This document shows, in pieces, positions 21,726 to 32,098 of a DNA stretch of 64,000 nucleotides. The position numbers and the translations under genes were made by a program. Each line of letters opens with the position of its first letter. The stretch's first letter is position 1. This DNA is from Mixophyes australis. Its lineage: Eukaryota > Chordata > Amphibia > Anura > Limnodynastidae. Where the stretch lies: the NCBI GenBank assembly GCA_036250195.1, contig JAVHZZ010000004.1, positions 165,800,369 to 165,864,368 on the forward strand, written 5' to 3'. The notes under the pieces were generated by a model. It saw only the letters and a list, made by a program, of their open reading frames with translations. It was not told the origin of the DNA and did not search any database.

Positions 21726-23348
21726 CTAGCGCTGACTATTGCTTTCCCGCGCAGCATTTGCTGCTATAACATGCGCAGCTAACGGTGTGTTCTCTTGCCT
21801 ATGTGTGTTTCTCCGTGGAGGATACCTATATGATTCCCTATCCATATGTGTATCCTGTCTTGTTTTTTTACAGTCTCTTGCAATATGGCCTTCTTCGTTA
21901 CACCTGAAACATCTGATCACTTTAGGTTTCTTGTTATATGGGTTGTATGCTGGTGGTCGTGTATGCATCCCCTCTAGAGCCTGTATAATCACCGTCATTA
22001 ACCTATCATCTTTCTCCTCCTTCTGTCTAAAAAGGTTTTTGTCATGCTCCACAGCAGACTCCCTAAGAGAATCTACTGTGATGCCTCTCCAATTAGGTAA
22101 TGTGGTTTGTACTCTGGTTTTTAAATTTTCTCTAAGGCCATCCATTAATACTCCTACAGCTACTTCCCTATGATGTGGGTCCTCCCCTATGTTGGATATC
22201 CCAGTAAACCGTGTTATCGCTGCTATAGCTCTAGCAAAGTAATCTAAGGCTCTTTCACTATCCTTTTGTTTTATGGTGAAAATCTTACTCCAATTTACTA
22301 CTACTGGAAAATAGATGGCTAAGTGTTTCAAAATTTGTTCTATATTTTTTTGGTTAATCTCATCAGTCAAGGTGTCATCTTCCTCTAACAAACAATCTTT
22401 AATACATTTTTGTATGTCAGTATTGGGAGGAAGACACGCCCTCAACACTACACGCCAATCCTTATCGGTTGGTTCGTGTGCATTTCCTAAGTCTTTAACA
22501 AATTTCTGACACTTTGCCAACTGTTTTCTAGGATCTGGGAATTCAGTCATAATGGAACGCAATTCTGATCTAGTCCAGGGACAATGCATTGTAACATTTC
22601 TTAAAGGAACTACACCATCCTTATCCGGTTTCCCATTGGGAACTGATATTGTGCGGACTGGGTACGCACCCACTGGTTCACTGACTTCAGGGGACACTAC
22701 AGGATTTGCTGTTTCAAGATTTAGAACGCTTTCACTCCTAGTGATCACGCTACTCTCACCTATCTCAGCCATTTTCTCATACTTGCGCTGAGCCTCTAGT
22801 ACATTAACAGCATGGGCAATGGCCGAAATCACAGTGGGTTCATCTTCATCTTCAGATACACTTGATTTAAACTGGCTTAAAACAGGATACAACTTAGCAA
22901 TTTTTCTTTTTTCAGTTTTAATAACGGCTGTACTTACCGCTCCCGCCACAGAAGCTGGCGGGGGCGCACTTGCGCTGCGTTCGCCACGCTTCTCAACGGC
23001 CACGTCCATTGTGCGCGTGCTTTTAGCCACGCCTACTTCCGCTGTGCATTCGCTGCTCTGCCACGTATTACCTTCCATTTGCCACAATTTTAAACAATCT
23101 TTATTTCTATTTCTCTTTTTCGCTGACTTGATCAACCATACTTTATCTTTTACAGTATTTAGTACCTCTGCATTAAAACTTCCTATTGTTGGGAAAGGCC
23201 TATCACAATCTTTGGTCATCTTGACCCACGTGTCACAATACACAGTTGCGTATGCACCATATTTCTTACACATGAGAAACCTCGCTGAACCAATAGGACC
23301 TTCCTTAGGCAGTACACTGACCTTCTCTAGCGTATGCTTAGCACCCAT
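21726..23348 (-). CDS. gag: Class I ERV gag (540 aa, open frame)
   Basis: Starts at the MGAKHTLEKVSVLPKEG methionine. The Gly at position 2 suits N-myristoylation of matrix. A proline-rich segment (SAPPPAS, near residue 127) follows, then a capsid region opening VTMHCPWTRSELRSIM, comparable with the PWSRADL-type start of gammaretroviral capsid. A charged helix precedes one CCHC zinc knuckle, CFRCNEEGHIARDC (residues about 474-488), as in gamma- and epsilonretroviruses, then a basic tail. It ends in TAG followed by GGG TCA in the pol frame, matching gammaretroviral stop-codon readthrough, not a frameshift. The frame also extends upstream without a stop to 23,495 across a 57-bp repeat, but MGAKH is the sensible start. 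Length is in the family range. This is the only intact retroviral frame here. Confidence 0.92.
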   Translation of the reverse strand: MGAKHTLEKVSVLPKEGPIGSARFLMCKKYGAYATVYCDTWVKMTKDCDRPFPTIGSFNAEVLNTVKDKVWLIKSAKKRNRNKDCLKLWQMEGNTWQSSECTAEVGVAKSTRTMDVAVEKRGERSASAPPPASVAGAVSTAVIKTEKRKIAKLYPVLSQFKSSVSEDEDEPTVISAIAHAVNVLEAQRKYEKMAEIGESSVITRSESVLNLETANPVVSPEVSEPVGAYPVRTISVPNGKPDKDGVVPLRNVTMHCPWTRSELRSIMTEFPDPRKQLAKCQKFVKDLGNAHEPTDKDWRVVLRACLPPNTDIQKCIKDCLLEEDDTLTDEINQKNIEQILKHLAIYFPVVVNWSKIFTIKQKDSERALDYFARAIAAITRFTGISNIGEDPHHREVAVGVLMDGLRENLKTRVQTTLPNWRGITVDSLRESAVEHDKNLFRQKEEKDDRLMTVIIQALEGMHTRPPAYNPYNKKPKVIRCFRCNEEGHIARDCKKTRQDTHMDRESYRYPPRRNTHRQENTPLAAHVIAANAARESNSQR

Positions 23349-24353
23349 GTTGAACAACTCCAATCTACACGGAACACAGACACACCGCAATGCTCTGTTC
23401 CTTCCGGCCAACAATACTCTTCTATGTGGAACACAGACACACAGCAATGCTCTGTTCTTTCCACCCAACAATTTCAACCCTGTTGCTATAATCACTGCTA
23501 GAGATCTCTAATGCCCTTGTGAACGTATTTCCAGATAGCCGCGTCCACTCGCTTTCTCTTGTTCCGAACAAGAATTCCCTAACACAGAAATATCACTGTG
23601 GGCCCCAAGGGCTATCAGCTCCTCGATACCCTGGCTCACCACAAAATCTGCTGAGTTTATTATCGCTGGGAGCACAAGTTGATAAAATCAACCTGCCTTT
23701 CCAGTATAATTCCTCCTAGCTGCTTCACCAATTTGCACTAACGGTGCGGTTAGATCGCACTGCCTACCAATACTAACTATTAGCAAACCTTGCGATCTAT
23801 TGGTAGCACTTTGCGAAAACCCGGTTTTCGCATTCGGTATACCTGCACTGTATACCGTCCTTCAGTTGGGCAATCCGCCTCGTCAGACAGCAACTGAGCA
23901 CAATGAATAGTAAACAGTGTATCTACGTTACAAAATCACACACTATACACCTTTTCTGCGCAGAAAATCAAAAGTTCCCAACAACAGTAATAGTGTCTCA
24001 GAGGTTTTCACAAGTAATTATACTATATATATATAATAACTATCAAAACGATTGTTTAACCACGTGGCAAATCTACCGGAAGTTCGCGTACGCACAGCAG
24101 GAAATACACATACGCTAAGCAATGCAATACAGTTAAAACGCACAATGACAGTAAAAAGAAACAGTTTTCTTTTTTGCCCCTAGGTTCTAGTTAGCGTGCC
24201 CTAGATAATGCAAAACGGACATTCGGTTTCACAACACAGAGTAAAATTCAGGTTTTGAACACATTGCGTTCTTACCCGTATATGACGCGTCTCCACCCTT
24301 TGTTGTGGAAACGAAATCCGTTGGTCTTGCGTATCATCGGCAACGGAACCTCC
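23349..24353 (-). other. ERV leader with 57-bp direct repeat
   Basis: About 1 kb of untranslated leader between primer-binding site and gag. It contains a tandem 57-bp repeat (units at 23,371 and 23,428, each starting GGAACACAGACACA on the plus strand). Packaging signals normally lie here, but none can be assigned by eye. Confidence 0.6.
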
Positions 24354-24371
24354 AAAGCTCACGAGCCCCCA
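24354..24371 (-). promoter_or_regulatory. ERV primer-binding site (tRNA-Pro-like)
   Basis: Three bases after the LTR end, the minus strand reads TGGGGGCTCGTGAGCTTT. The first 11 bases equal the start of the tRNA-Pro primer-binding site used by murine leukaemia virus-type retroviruses; the remaining seven differ. The primer is thus probably tRNA-Pro or a related tRNA. Confidence 0.75.
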
Positions 24372-24374
24372 AAA

Positions 24375-25214
24375 TGTTATGTGCGTATTGTCGCTAACCA
24401 ATAACGATTGTCGAACCTCGATTTGTTTTTCCAACGCACAAAGATTTATTCGCAAATAGTAGAATAATATGTTCAAGCGAATTGATAATGAATACAGCCG
24501 TTACTTATCGCAGGCGCTCTGGATCCAGTGTGCAGTCATTCAATCCTGAAGTCTGGGGACAAGATGTCTGCACACTAGATGTGAAGCTGCTGCTTATATA
24601 CACACAGAAATACAGTAATACAATGAAGATGGTATAGCTTGCATCTATTGGTCCAGGTCTCAGGAAGGTCCAAGGGGTTGTCAATCATTGGCTAGTTCAT
24701 CCTAAGGAATCCAAAGAAGGGGGTCACCTCTCCAGGGGGTATGCTCGGCTCTTCCCGCCAAGATTCCTTAGTCTTAAATAGTTCACAATTCCCTATCATT
24801 CATAACTTGTGTATGCACTCTGCAATTCCTTCGCAGAGTGAACCAAACAGTAGGAAATGTAAAGAGGTTTATTATGATACTACTCATGATATGATTCCTT
24901 CAACCTGTTCCGTATATTTCACTAATATGCATGTAACCTTAATATAACACATAAATACTACTATATTTCGACATAACTGACTATGTGTTGCAACTACCAT
25001 TAAAGTGTACTATTTTATAAGTATGCGTGTTTGTGCGAATGTATGGTAAAAGACCAATTACTGTTGCTGCCACGTGTAGTGGATGCGTACGCCCTTTCAA
25101 GCCGTAGCGTGCCCTTGTACGCCGTAGCGTACCGTACGCATCTTTTCAGACAAAGACAACCAAGTTTGCTCGACTTTAATTGAAATGACTTTATCCAATT
25201 TGCTGACTTCGACA
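24375..25214 (-). mobile_element. ERV 5' LTR (840 bp)
   Basis: Minus strand from TGTCGAAGTCAG (25,214) to CACATAACA (24,375), with TGT...ACA ends. A TATATAAG box lies at about 24,593-24,600 and AATAAA at 24,445-24,450, giving U3 of about 610 bp. U3 contains repeated GTACGC/CGTAGCG motifs near 25,085-25,140. It is followed by a primer-binding site and gag, so it is the 5' LTR. It adjoins CTTT of the gypsy polypurine tract at 25,215. No 3' LTR remains. Confidence 0.88.
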
Positions 25215-26037
25215 CTTTAAAAGGAAACGCCCATCCCTGGCTCTGTTTAGACTAAGACACACCCTGTCTGTTTGCTGAGAGGAAGCAGCTTTTAAATCAT
25301 GTAAGTTAACACACTCCAAACTACACATATGTATTTACCTGGTTTAATCTCCACCTAGGTGCATAACTGTGCCAATGTTTTATTCTGTTTGTATACTTTA
25401 TCTGCCTCTTGTCAGAAAAATGCCTCCCTTTGTTACATATCCCTCCCCCTAGCGTCTCCAAGTAGGGGGACTCGGACTTCGCGAGGAGCGCATATTTTCG
25501 TGACAGTGCATCTGCATTCTTGTGCAGAATCCCAGGTCTATGTTCTACTGAGAACTTAAAAGGTTGCAGTGACAAGTACCAGCGGGTTACCTTGGCATTT
25601 ACCTCCCAGTTGCTCTGCATCCATCTCAATGGTGCATGGTCTGTTATTAAGGTGAACTCTCTGCCTAAAAGATAATAGCGCAGAGCTTCTGTAGCCCATT
25701 TTATGGCGAGACATTCTTTCTCCACAGTGGCATATTTTTGTTCCCTTGGCAGCAACTTACGACTTAGGTACAGGACAAGATTTTCTACTCCATTCTTCTC
25801 CTGTGACAAGACTGCACCTAAGCCAACACCAGAAGCATCAGTTTGGAGGAAGAACCTCCGGGTAAAATCCGGTGCTTGTAGAACTGGAGAGGAACAAAGA
25901 GCTAACCGAAGATCAGACCAGGCGGTTTCTGCAGAATCAGACCAAGTTAATCTATCTGGACAACTTTTCTTTAACATGTCCGTAAGTGGAGTAGCTCTAT
26001 TGGCGAAGTGGCTTACAAACTGCCTGTAGTAACCTAC
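25215..26037 (-). pseudogene. Gypsy RT end/RNase H/3' region, copy B
   Basis: Second copy of the gypsy element, matching 15,971-16,773 nearly base for base. It starts abruptly in the RT thumb (GYYRQFVSHF) at 26,037. The frame from 25,977 to 25,321 is open for 218 codons: DASGVGLGAVLSQEKNG, YATVEKECLAIKWATEAL, ITDHAPLRWMQSNWEVNAK, ADALSRKYALLAK. It carries the 16 bp and one base lost from copy A, so it is the better RNase H copy. It ends where the ERV LTR interrupts the polypurine tract. Its own 3' LTR and everything 5' of the thumb are missing. Confidence 0.9.
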
Positions 26038-26265
26038 TTTGTTACACTATTAATCTATATTTTTGTGGCAGGACATGTGCGAACATTACAGGTTTAACGG
26101 TAGTATATACTAAATGTAAATACCGCGCACAGAGGAAACTGAGAAAACTGATGATTTTTCTTGTCTGTCATGGAGAGATTCCTCAATTAACCCTGGAACT
26201 TTTTTTTAGTTTGGGGAGTGTTTAAATTACACCTTAAAGTTCCATTACAAATAAGCTGCAATTAC

Positions 26266-26330
26266 CTGTTGAGAGATGAGTGCTTTTTTTTCTCATGGTC
26301 CAGCTGAAATCCCTTGCCTTGCCTTTCTAA
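26266..26330 (-). other. Putative exon upstream of composite insertion
   Basis: Minus strand: strong acceptor (TTTCTTATTTAATTTATCACAG), 65 bp of charged coding-like sequence (ERQGKGFQLDHEKKKHSSLN), donor (CAACAG|GTAATTG). The next good acceptor on this strand is at 15,657, across the composite. No domain is recognised. Confidence 0.4.
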
Positions 26331-26681
26331 CTGTGATAAATTAAATAAGAAAAAATGTCTAAATTTTGTGAAAACTACTGTTGGTTTAAGGTTGCCAAAC
26401 GTGAAGTCGTCGCTTTTCCTCGGCCTTGTCCTGTGAAGAAACATACCTCCTACTATCCCTAGACATACTGTAAGATTATAGAAGTACAGAAAAAAATTAT
26501 TTGTGCTTTTAAAAAAGCAGTATTGTTGTCCGCTATTCGGTGGCGAATTAATGGCTATACAAACTCTGCACTGGTAAAGGAATTCTGGAAGCAGTAACCG
26601 GGTCAGCAAAGCCAAATCCACCACAACAAGCAGCAAGGTCATCAGAATCACAGAATTGGCAGCTTGCATATTCACGCCCAA

Positions 26682-26700
26682 CATTTTTATAGTATTGGTT
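26682..26700 (-). promoter_or_regulatory. CAAT/TATA promoter of exon cluster
   Basis: Minus strand AACCAATACTATAAAAATG, combining a CAAT motif and a TATA box about 350 bp upstream of the putative exon at 26,330. It mirrors the TATA box before the FLYWCH-like frame, suggesting two transcription units on the same strand in one element or locus. Confidence 0.4.
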
Positions 26701-26769
26701 TCGAGGCGCGAATTCTATAAATTTTATGCTAATCTTTTTCATTTGATAGGATAGTATTAATATATTCAT

Positions 26770-29190
26770 ATTTTTGTGACATCATCAGTGTATAAGGAGT
26801 TTAAGTAGCTAATTTTTTTTTTTTACAACCGTGACTTTATTGATAAGACAATTGCATAAGCCTGTTTCTGTACCTGTTCTTTTATTTGAACAACTATGAC
26901 TTTATTAACAAGACAATTTTATTGGGTTGTTGTGTTTAATGGACTGTTTCGTTGATAATTGTGCTTTGACACTAATAAATATAAATGAGCATCAAATAAA
27001 ACATACTGATATATGTAAATAATGGGTGCGTTTTTTGTTTTATAACTATCAGCATAGTGTTCAACCATTTGCTAGGTGGATATTTGAACTTTTGATATAT
27101 TATACATGTGTTTTTTAATATTTGGGTTGATTTTTAATGTATTTGTGTCGATATTTATGTATGTTGTTTTCATTAATATTTCTATATTTATGTAGGAATG
27201 GGAATTAGGTAAGTCGTGATTTCTATTTGTAGGTGTTACTCTGGATCGTTCATTAATTTGATCGTTTTCATATATATTTCGATATTTCTGTAGTTATTTG
27301 CCTCTGGTCGCGATTATTTAGGTCGTAATTTATTTTATTAGGTTTTTTAATATTATCAGTGGTTTTTGTGTAAGTAGGTTTGATATAGGTTTTTAGAATG
27401 TGTCGTGATTAAATATGTCATGATTGTCATTTAGTAATTGTTTTAATGTCATTATTTTTGTAATGTCTTAATTTAGTTGGTCGTGTAATGAATCACGTCT
27501 AAATATTAACGATCGCTATTTTCACGTCGGAATTATTGTAGACGTGTTAATCAGAGTAGGGAATGTGACTACCACCGGTCCGGTCAAGAGTGTCTGGAAT
27601 TCCCTAGTGAGATCAGGCTACAAAAAAAAAAAACGCCGTCCCCAGAAATAACCAACCCAGCGCTGATAGCATAACCACATTCCTCGGTGGTGGGTGTGGG
27701 TTAATGCGTTAATGGTTAAATCCAGGGCCTGCTGGGACCTGTAGTGCAGCAAGAAAATGTTAAATAAAAAATAAACTACTCTCCCACACTACTCTCTTTA
27801 GACCACTCTGTTTCCTCATCAAAGTATGAAGGCTATCACTGCTGGCATTTTGTTGTAACAATCTAAGTCTTGGCAAAATAGGAAACCCTCGTTGATGACG
27901 AAGGACTAGCTCTCATGAGAGCTCTTAACAGGAGTCCAGTAAAATGTATAACCACGGAGTGTATACAAAATGAGACATACTCCTTTTTACTGCGCATGCA
28001 CTTCTGTTTTGAAGTTACGTCCAACTCTACATGAGTCCCCATATTACCTTACATTAAAGCAAGATTCTTAATATGATAAGAAACACTGTTAATAGTACCT
28101 AAAATAGTGGGGTCCTAGATAATGTGCATTTGTGTTTTGCTGGGTCTGCAAAATCTAGTTCTGCAGCTGTGGTCCCACATGTTCCTAAATTTTTCTTTAC
28201 TGCCTTGTGATTTTGCCACTTAATATTCCATTACACAGATGGAAGAGCATACCAAGATAATTGTTCCCTCCACCATATACTTGCTTTATGAATGTCAGGC
28301 ACTTTGGTGATTTATCTCAGGCGTTCCTTCATTTGCCGATTCAATTGAAATTCTGTCATGAATAATTTCTTCTTTATTTTGATAAATTCTTAATAAAATG
28401 GGTGTTGTTTTCCTGGATGAAAATCACAAGCATTTCAAGATGTGAATACAAGAACACTATTCTCTAAAGTTTTCATGATCTCAGATTTCCATTCTGTTAT
28501 GTATCTGTGTTATATTGCCTTGCCACATTGATATGTTCAGTAAAAGAGTGAGCCAAAATGTTAAAATAATGTTTTAGAGATCATGGCCTTAAAGGTCACC
28601 CCATATTTTATATAAAACATATCTATTTGTGCTCCTAGTCAACAATACATAATATGTTTTGAACTCCAGGCCCATTTAAAGAATATTAATTATTTTATAT
28701 CAGGTTTTCTCAACTTCAAGGCTACCTACAAATTCAGTCAGTTTATTTGAACTCAAACGCCCATTAAATGTATTAGTAACAAATAAACCACTATTAAGCA
28801 TTTATATTTGTCAACTGCATAATTGGCACCACAAATGGAAATAGAGGTGGAGGTAGAAATTTTATAAGTTTTGCATTATCAGGTCACAGAGATGCCACTC
28901 TACTATGAACAGAACTACCACAATCAATCCACACATCAGGTTTAACCATGTTCGAGCTAGTTCAACACAATAGAGCCTAAATTGATACTTAATTAATTGT
29001 TAACATTTTTAATTCTTTGCCAGCACCTAATAAAAATCATTTGAGGAGGTAAAAATGTGCAATGGAAGAAACATCATTCACTTCCCAGAACTCTGTTTGA
29101 ATCCTCCTAGTGCGCTGAACTGACACACTGATTGATGATGACACCTGGGTTCAATTCCTCCCTGTCAAGAATATTTAAGCTCTGAAGGTC
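26770..29190. other. Non-genic, T-rich region
   Basis: From 26,800 to 27,560 the plus strand is T-rich, with recurring TCGTGATT/TCATGATT/TCGTAATT motifs. A(12) lies at about 27,623. From 27,700 to 29,190 nothing beyond ordinary A/T-rich DNA is recognised. Confidence 0.45.
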
Positions 29191-29196
29191 TAACCT

Positions 29197-29565
29197 GCCG
29201 GTATTGGCGCTGCTAAGCTAGGAGGCACAGTATCTAACACACCTCTGGTCTTCGCCAGGGCCACCCTCAAGGGAGTTTGGGGTTTGCTTCAAAAGGCATG
29301 CAGGTCACGGCCCTCCCGGATAGCTACCAGTGAAGTGTAGGTGAACAAGTGTTGTCGTGCAGGCGGAGGTCAAACCATGCAAACAATTCAGGTACCGAAG
29401 GAGCAGGCAAGAGCAGAGTCAGGAAGCTAGGGGTCAATACCAGAAGATCAATATGTCCAGAGGGAGATCCAAAAGAATTGTCAGGCAGAACTGGGTCAGA
29501 ATCCAGGGAGACAGGCAGATTGCTTGGAAACATACAAGGATGCTGGAGACAAGTGTGACCTAGAT
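29197..29565 (-). mobile_element. GC-rich LTR-like fragment, second copy
   Basis: Resembles 10,111-10,460: a GGTATTGGCGC start, TCTAAC...CCTCTGGTCTTCGCC, GCAGGTCACGGCCCTCC and AGTGAAGTGTAG in the same order. It is taken as a fragment of the same GC-rich LTR-type repeat family, minus orientation by analogy with the TATA in the first copy. Ends not defined. Confidence 0.4.
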
Positions 29566-29589
29566 AGGAAGCAGCTGCTGGTGTCAGGG

Positions 29590-29880
29590 GCGTGCTGGGG
29601 CCAGAGGGGTAGGTGGGCATATGCCTCCCCGGCCGGGAGAATCAATATTATTTCGGGCCAGTGTTGTTGTCTTGATATGTGGCAGGCCCTTCCTCCGGGA
29701 CCAGCCGCCCTACATTACTGGCCGCAGATCCTCCCTCCCTCCCTGCAGCCCATCTGTGATTGAGCCGATATCACATGGGACGCGCACCACGTGACAGGTG
29801 CCGTCCCATGTGTGAAGAGGAACATCCAGTGCGGCGGCCCGGCTGGTAAAAGGTAAGTGCTGGCAGGAGCTGGGAGGTGG
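29590..29880. other. GC-rich spacer, probably repeat-derived
   Basis: A GC-rich segment (GGGCGTGCTGGGGCC, CCTCCCCGGCCGGGAG) that looks like an interspersed repeat, but no class can be assigned. Confidence 0.3.
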
Positions 29881-29884
29881 TGTG

Positions 29885-30212
29885 TTAGTGTATAGTGTGT
29901 CTGTCTGTCAGTGTCTCCGTCAGTGTATAGTGTATGTGTGTGTCAGCGTATAGTGTGGGTGTCAGTTACATTGTGTGTCAGTACATATTGTGTGTGAGGG
30001 GATCACTACATGTTCTGTGTGTGTGAGGGGACCACTACATGTTCTGTGTGTGTGAGGGGGCTGCTCAATGTTATGTGTGTGTGAGGGGACCACTACATGA
30101 TGTGTGTGTGGAGGGGACCACTACATGATGTGTGTGGTGGGGGGGGACCACTACATGGTGTGTGTGTGTGTGTGTGTGTGTGCGTGTGTGTATGTGTGGG
30201 AACCACTTCATG

Positions 30213-30249
<37 letters not shown>

Positions 30250-30328
30250 GTCCAGAACATGGTGTGTGTGTGTGTGTGTGAGGACCAGTACATGGTGTGT
30301 GAGTGTGTGTGTGTGTGGGGGGGGACCA

Positions 30329-30361
<33 letters not shown>

Positions 30362-30365
30362 GTGG
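29885..30365 (+). repeat. GT-rich VNTR
   Basis: Repeated units of the form GAGGGGACCACTACATG followed by a variable (TG)n tract. At least ten units are seen, with the (TG)n part expanding toward 30,360. Long frames on both strands (His/Thr or Cys/Val repeats) are artefacts of the dinucleotide. Confidence 0.9.
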
Positions 30366-30370
30366 ACCAT

Positions 30371-31985
30371 TATATTAATATAATGTGTAAGGGAAGGGGG
30401 ATCTTAATTTAAAGTGGGAGGTAGGCTATTAATTTAATGGTGGAGTGCACGTTGAGGGCTAATTATAGGTGCTATTTTATTTGTGAGTGGTGGGGCAATT
30501 TTATTTAATAGTGGGGCCTATGAAGTTAAGATGGGGTGGTTTGAGAGCTATTAATTGAATGTGGGCTGTTTGGGGGAAATTAAGCCTATTTATTAAATGT
30601 GATTATGAACTATTTAATGCTGGGCTTCTGTGAGTGTCTCTACTAATGTATATAATATTGCTGTATGTATGACTTTTCTCTTACAGCCATAGTACTTAAG
30701 GGGCTATTTGCAAACTTGCTGGATAGTCATAGGATTCAGCATCTTATTAGTTAATTTTAAACCTTCAACATCCCTCCCAGGCCACTGTATAGGCTGAACT
30801 GGCTGTCGGTATGTTTGCTGACACTGAGCTGGGCAGCAACTGTATTACTTGACCCGGCAAAGCATGACATTCCTGGGCTAAAGACACATTCATGGCTGGC
30901 TCTGTGACTGGGTATGACAAACAACAAACACCCTTGATGTCAGTTGGTGGGGCAGCAGCACTTTTTATAGTCGGTGGGTAAGATTGTACCCTCAGCATTG
31001 GTGGGAAAAACAGTTAAGCAGTGCCATTGACCTGGTTCATGGTGAGTATTGTTAGGGTGTATGGTAGTGTTAGGGAGCAAAACTTAAAGTGCACACACTT
31101 TGCACACACTCATTTCCCTTAATTATGAACGGCAAACTGTGTAGCGTTCATTGTTTGAATTTAAAAAAAAATTGAGTTTTTTTATTGTGTAAATATATAA
31201 TTGAGTAAATAAAAGCAATAATGATGAAAACACTAATTCTAATAAAAACCGAAAATCTCAAATGCGAAGACAAACCATGAACACAATCAGCGAAAATGTA
31301 ATCATCAGCCAGTCAACATTGATCATCAAATGTCGCATATCTATAGTCTCATAAAAGTAGCTTACAGCCTTTATTCCTTCTGGACTGTTTTAGGGGAAAA
31401 CTTCTATGAATTATGCTCTTTGTGATTATGAATTTGTGATTTGAACTGTAGCCAATCAGTGGCCTGGCCTCTGCCTATACTAATCTTCACTTCTGTTCTG
31501 TGCACACTTGGTACATTTATATTATAGTTATTTAACCATATGGTGACTCAAATGGATTTGGTAACAAACTGTCTGAGCAGTGACAATGTGTGATGTGATT
31601 CACTGGGTTGCTGCTTTGTGGAGAGAGAAGAAGAGTCCCAGCCCTTATATCAATAAACGGAAGAAGGAAACTGATATGTTTTATTACTCAGATGCTTTAT
31701 ATCTCCAGCTGCGTACTGGTAGTAGTGGTACAGTGTTTTTTAAGCTGTTAAGCTGTTTGGAGCTTTTTTTGGTGTTAACTGCTCTTTTGTTTATTGGGCT
31801 CCTAGTGCTTGATTCATGTCCAAACTCAGCTTGCACGTGAGTTGTATTTGAAAAAAGAGCATGGAACTTGTGCGTAGTTCTGACCGCATTCAAATCCAAG
31901 CGTAGTTCAAAATATGTCTCCATTTGAATCTGAGTGTAAGCACATTGTGCCTACACAGTACTTGCCGTACGTAGAAACACAGAAT
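30371..31985. other. Non-genic sequence
   Basis: No gene or recognised element. The open frame at 31,580-31,840 (plus) includes a hydrophobic stretch (LELFLVLTALLFIGLLVL) but has no homologue I recognise and no promoter or splice context. Confidence 0.4.
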
Positions 31986-32098
31986 AGACTGCAGTATGTG
32001 CACAATTGTATGTACAATAAAGGGCCACATCAGAACATATAAAACACATTCTCGATCATGAAATAAAGTGAAAACTGTATTAGTATATATATATATAC
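31986..32098 (+). repeat. Direct repeat with (TA)n tail, copy 1
   Basis: Shares CACAATTGTATGTACAATAA, GGCCACATCAGAACATATAA and AAATAAAGT with 33,022-33,150. Both copies are in the same orientation and run into (TA)n. Roughly 85-90% alike by eye over about 105 bp, which suggests a short retroposed repeat with a TA tail or a local duplication. Confidence 0.7.

Larger units (their letters stand above)
15693..26046 (-). mobile_element. Composite gypsy/ERV/gypsy retroelement
   Basis: The whole block reads, on the minus strand: gypsy B fragment, ERV (5' LTR-gag-truncated pol), gypsy A (protease to 3' LTR). The outer ends are TGT...ACA (26,046 TGTAACA; 15,693 GCCACA). CTAT flanks both sides (15,689-15,692 and 26,047-26,050), compatible with a single insertion event later rearranged internally. 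It lies in the intron between putative exons at 26,266-26,330 and 14,874-15,656, in the same orientation as that gene. The 4-bp flank alone is weak evidence. Confidence 0.65.

Noticed and set aside
29140..29175. tRNA-like B box (GGTTCAATTCC) suggesting a tRNA gene or SINE
   Set aside because: No A box at the right distance and no cloverleaf could be drawn.
30071..30412. Long frames on both strands rich in His/Thr or Cys/Val
   Set aside because: Produced by the (TG)n/(CA)n simple repeat.
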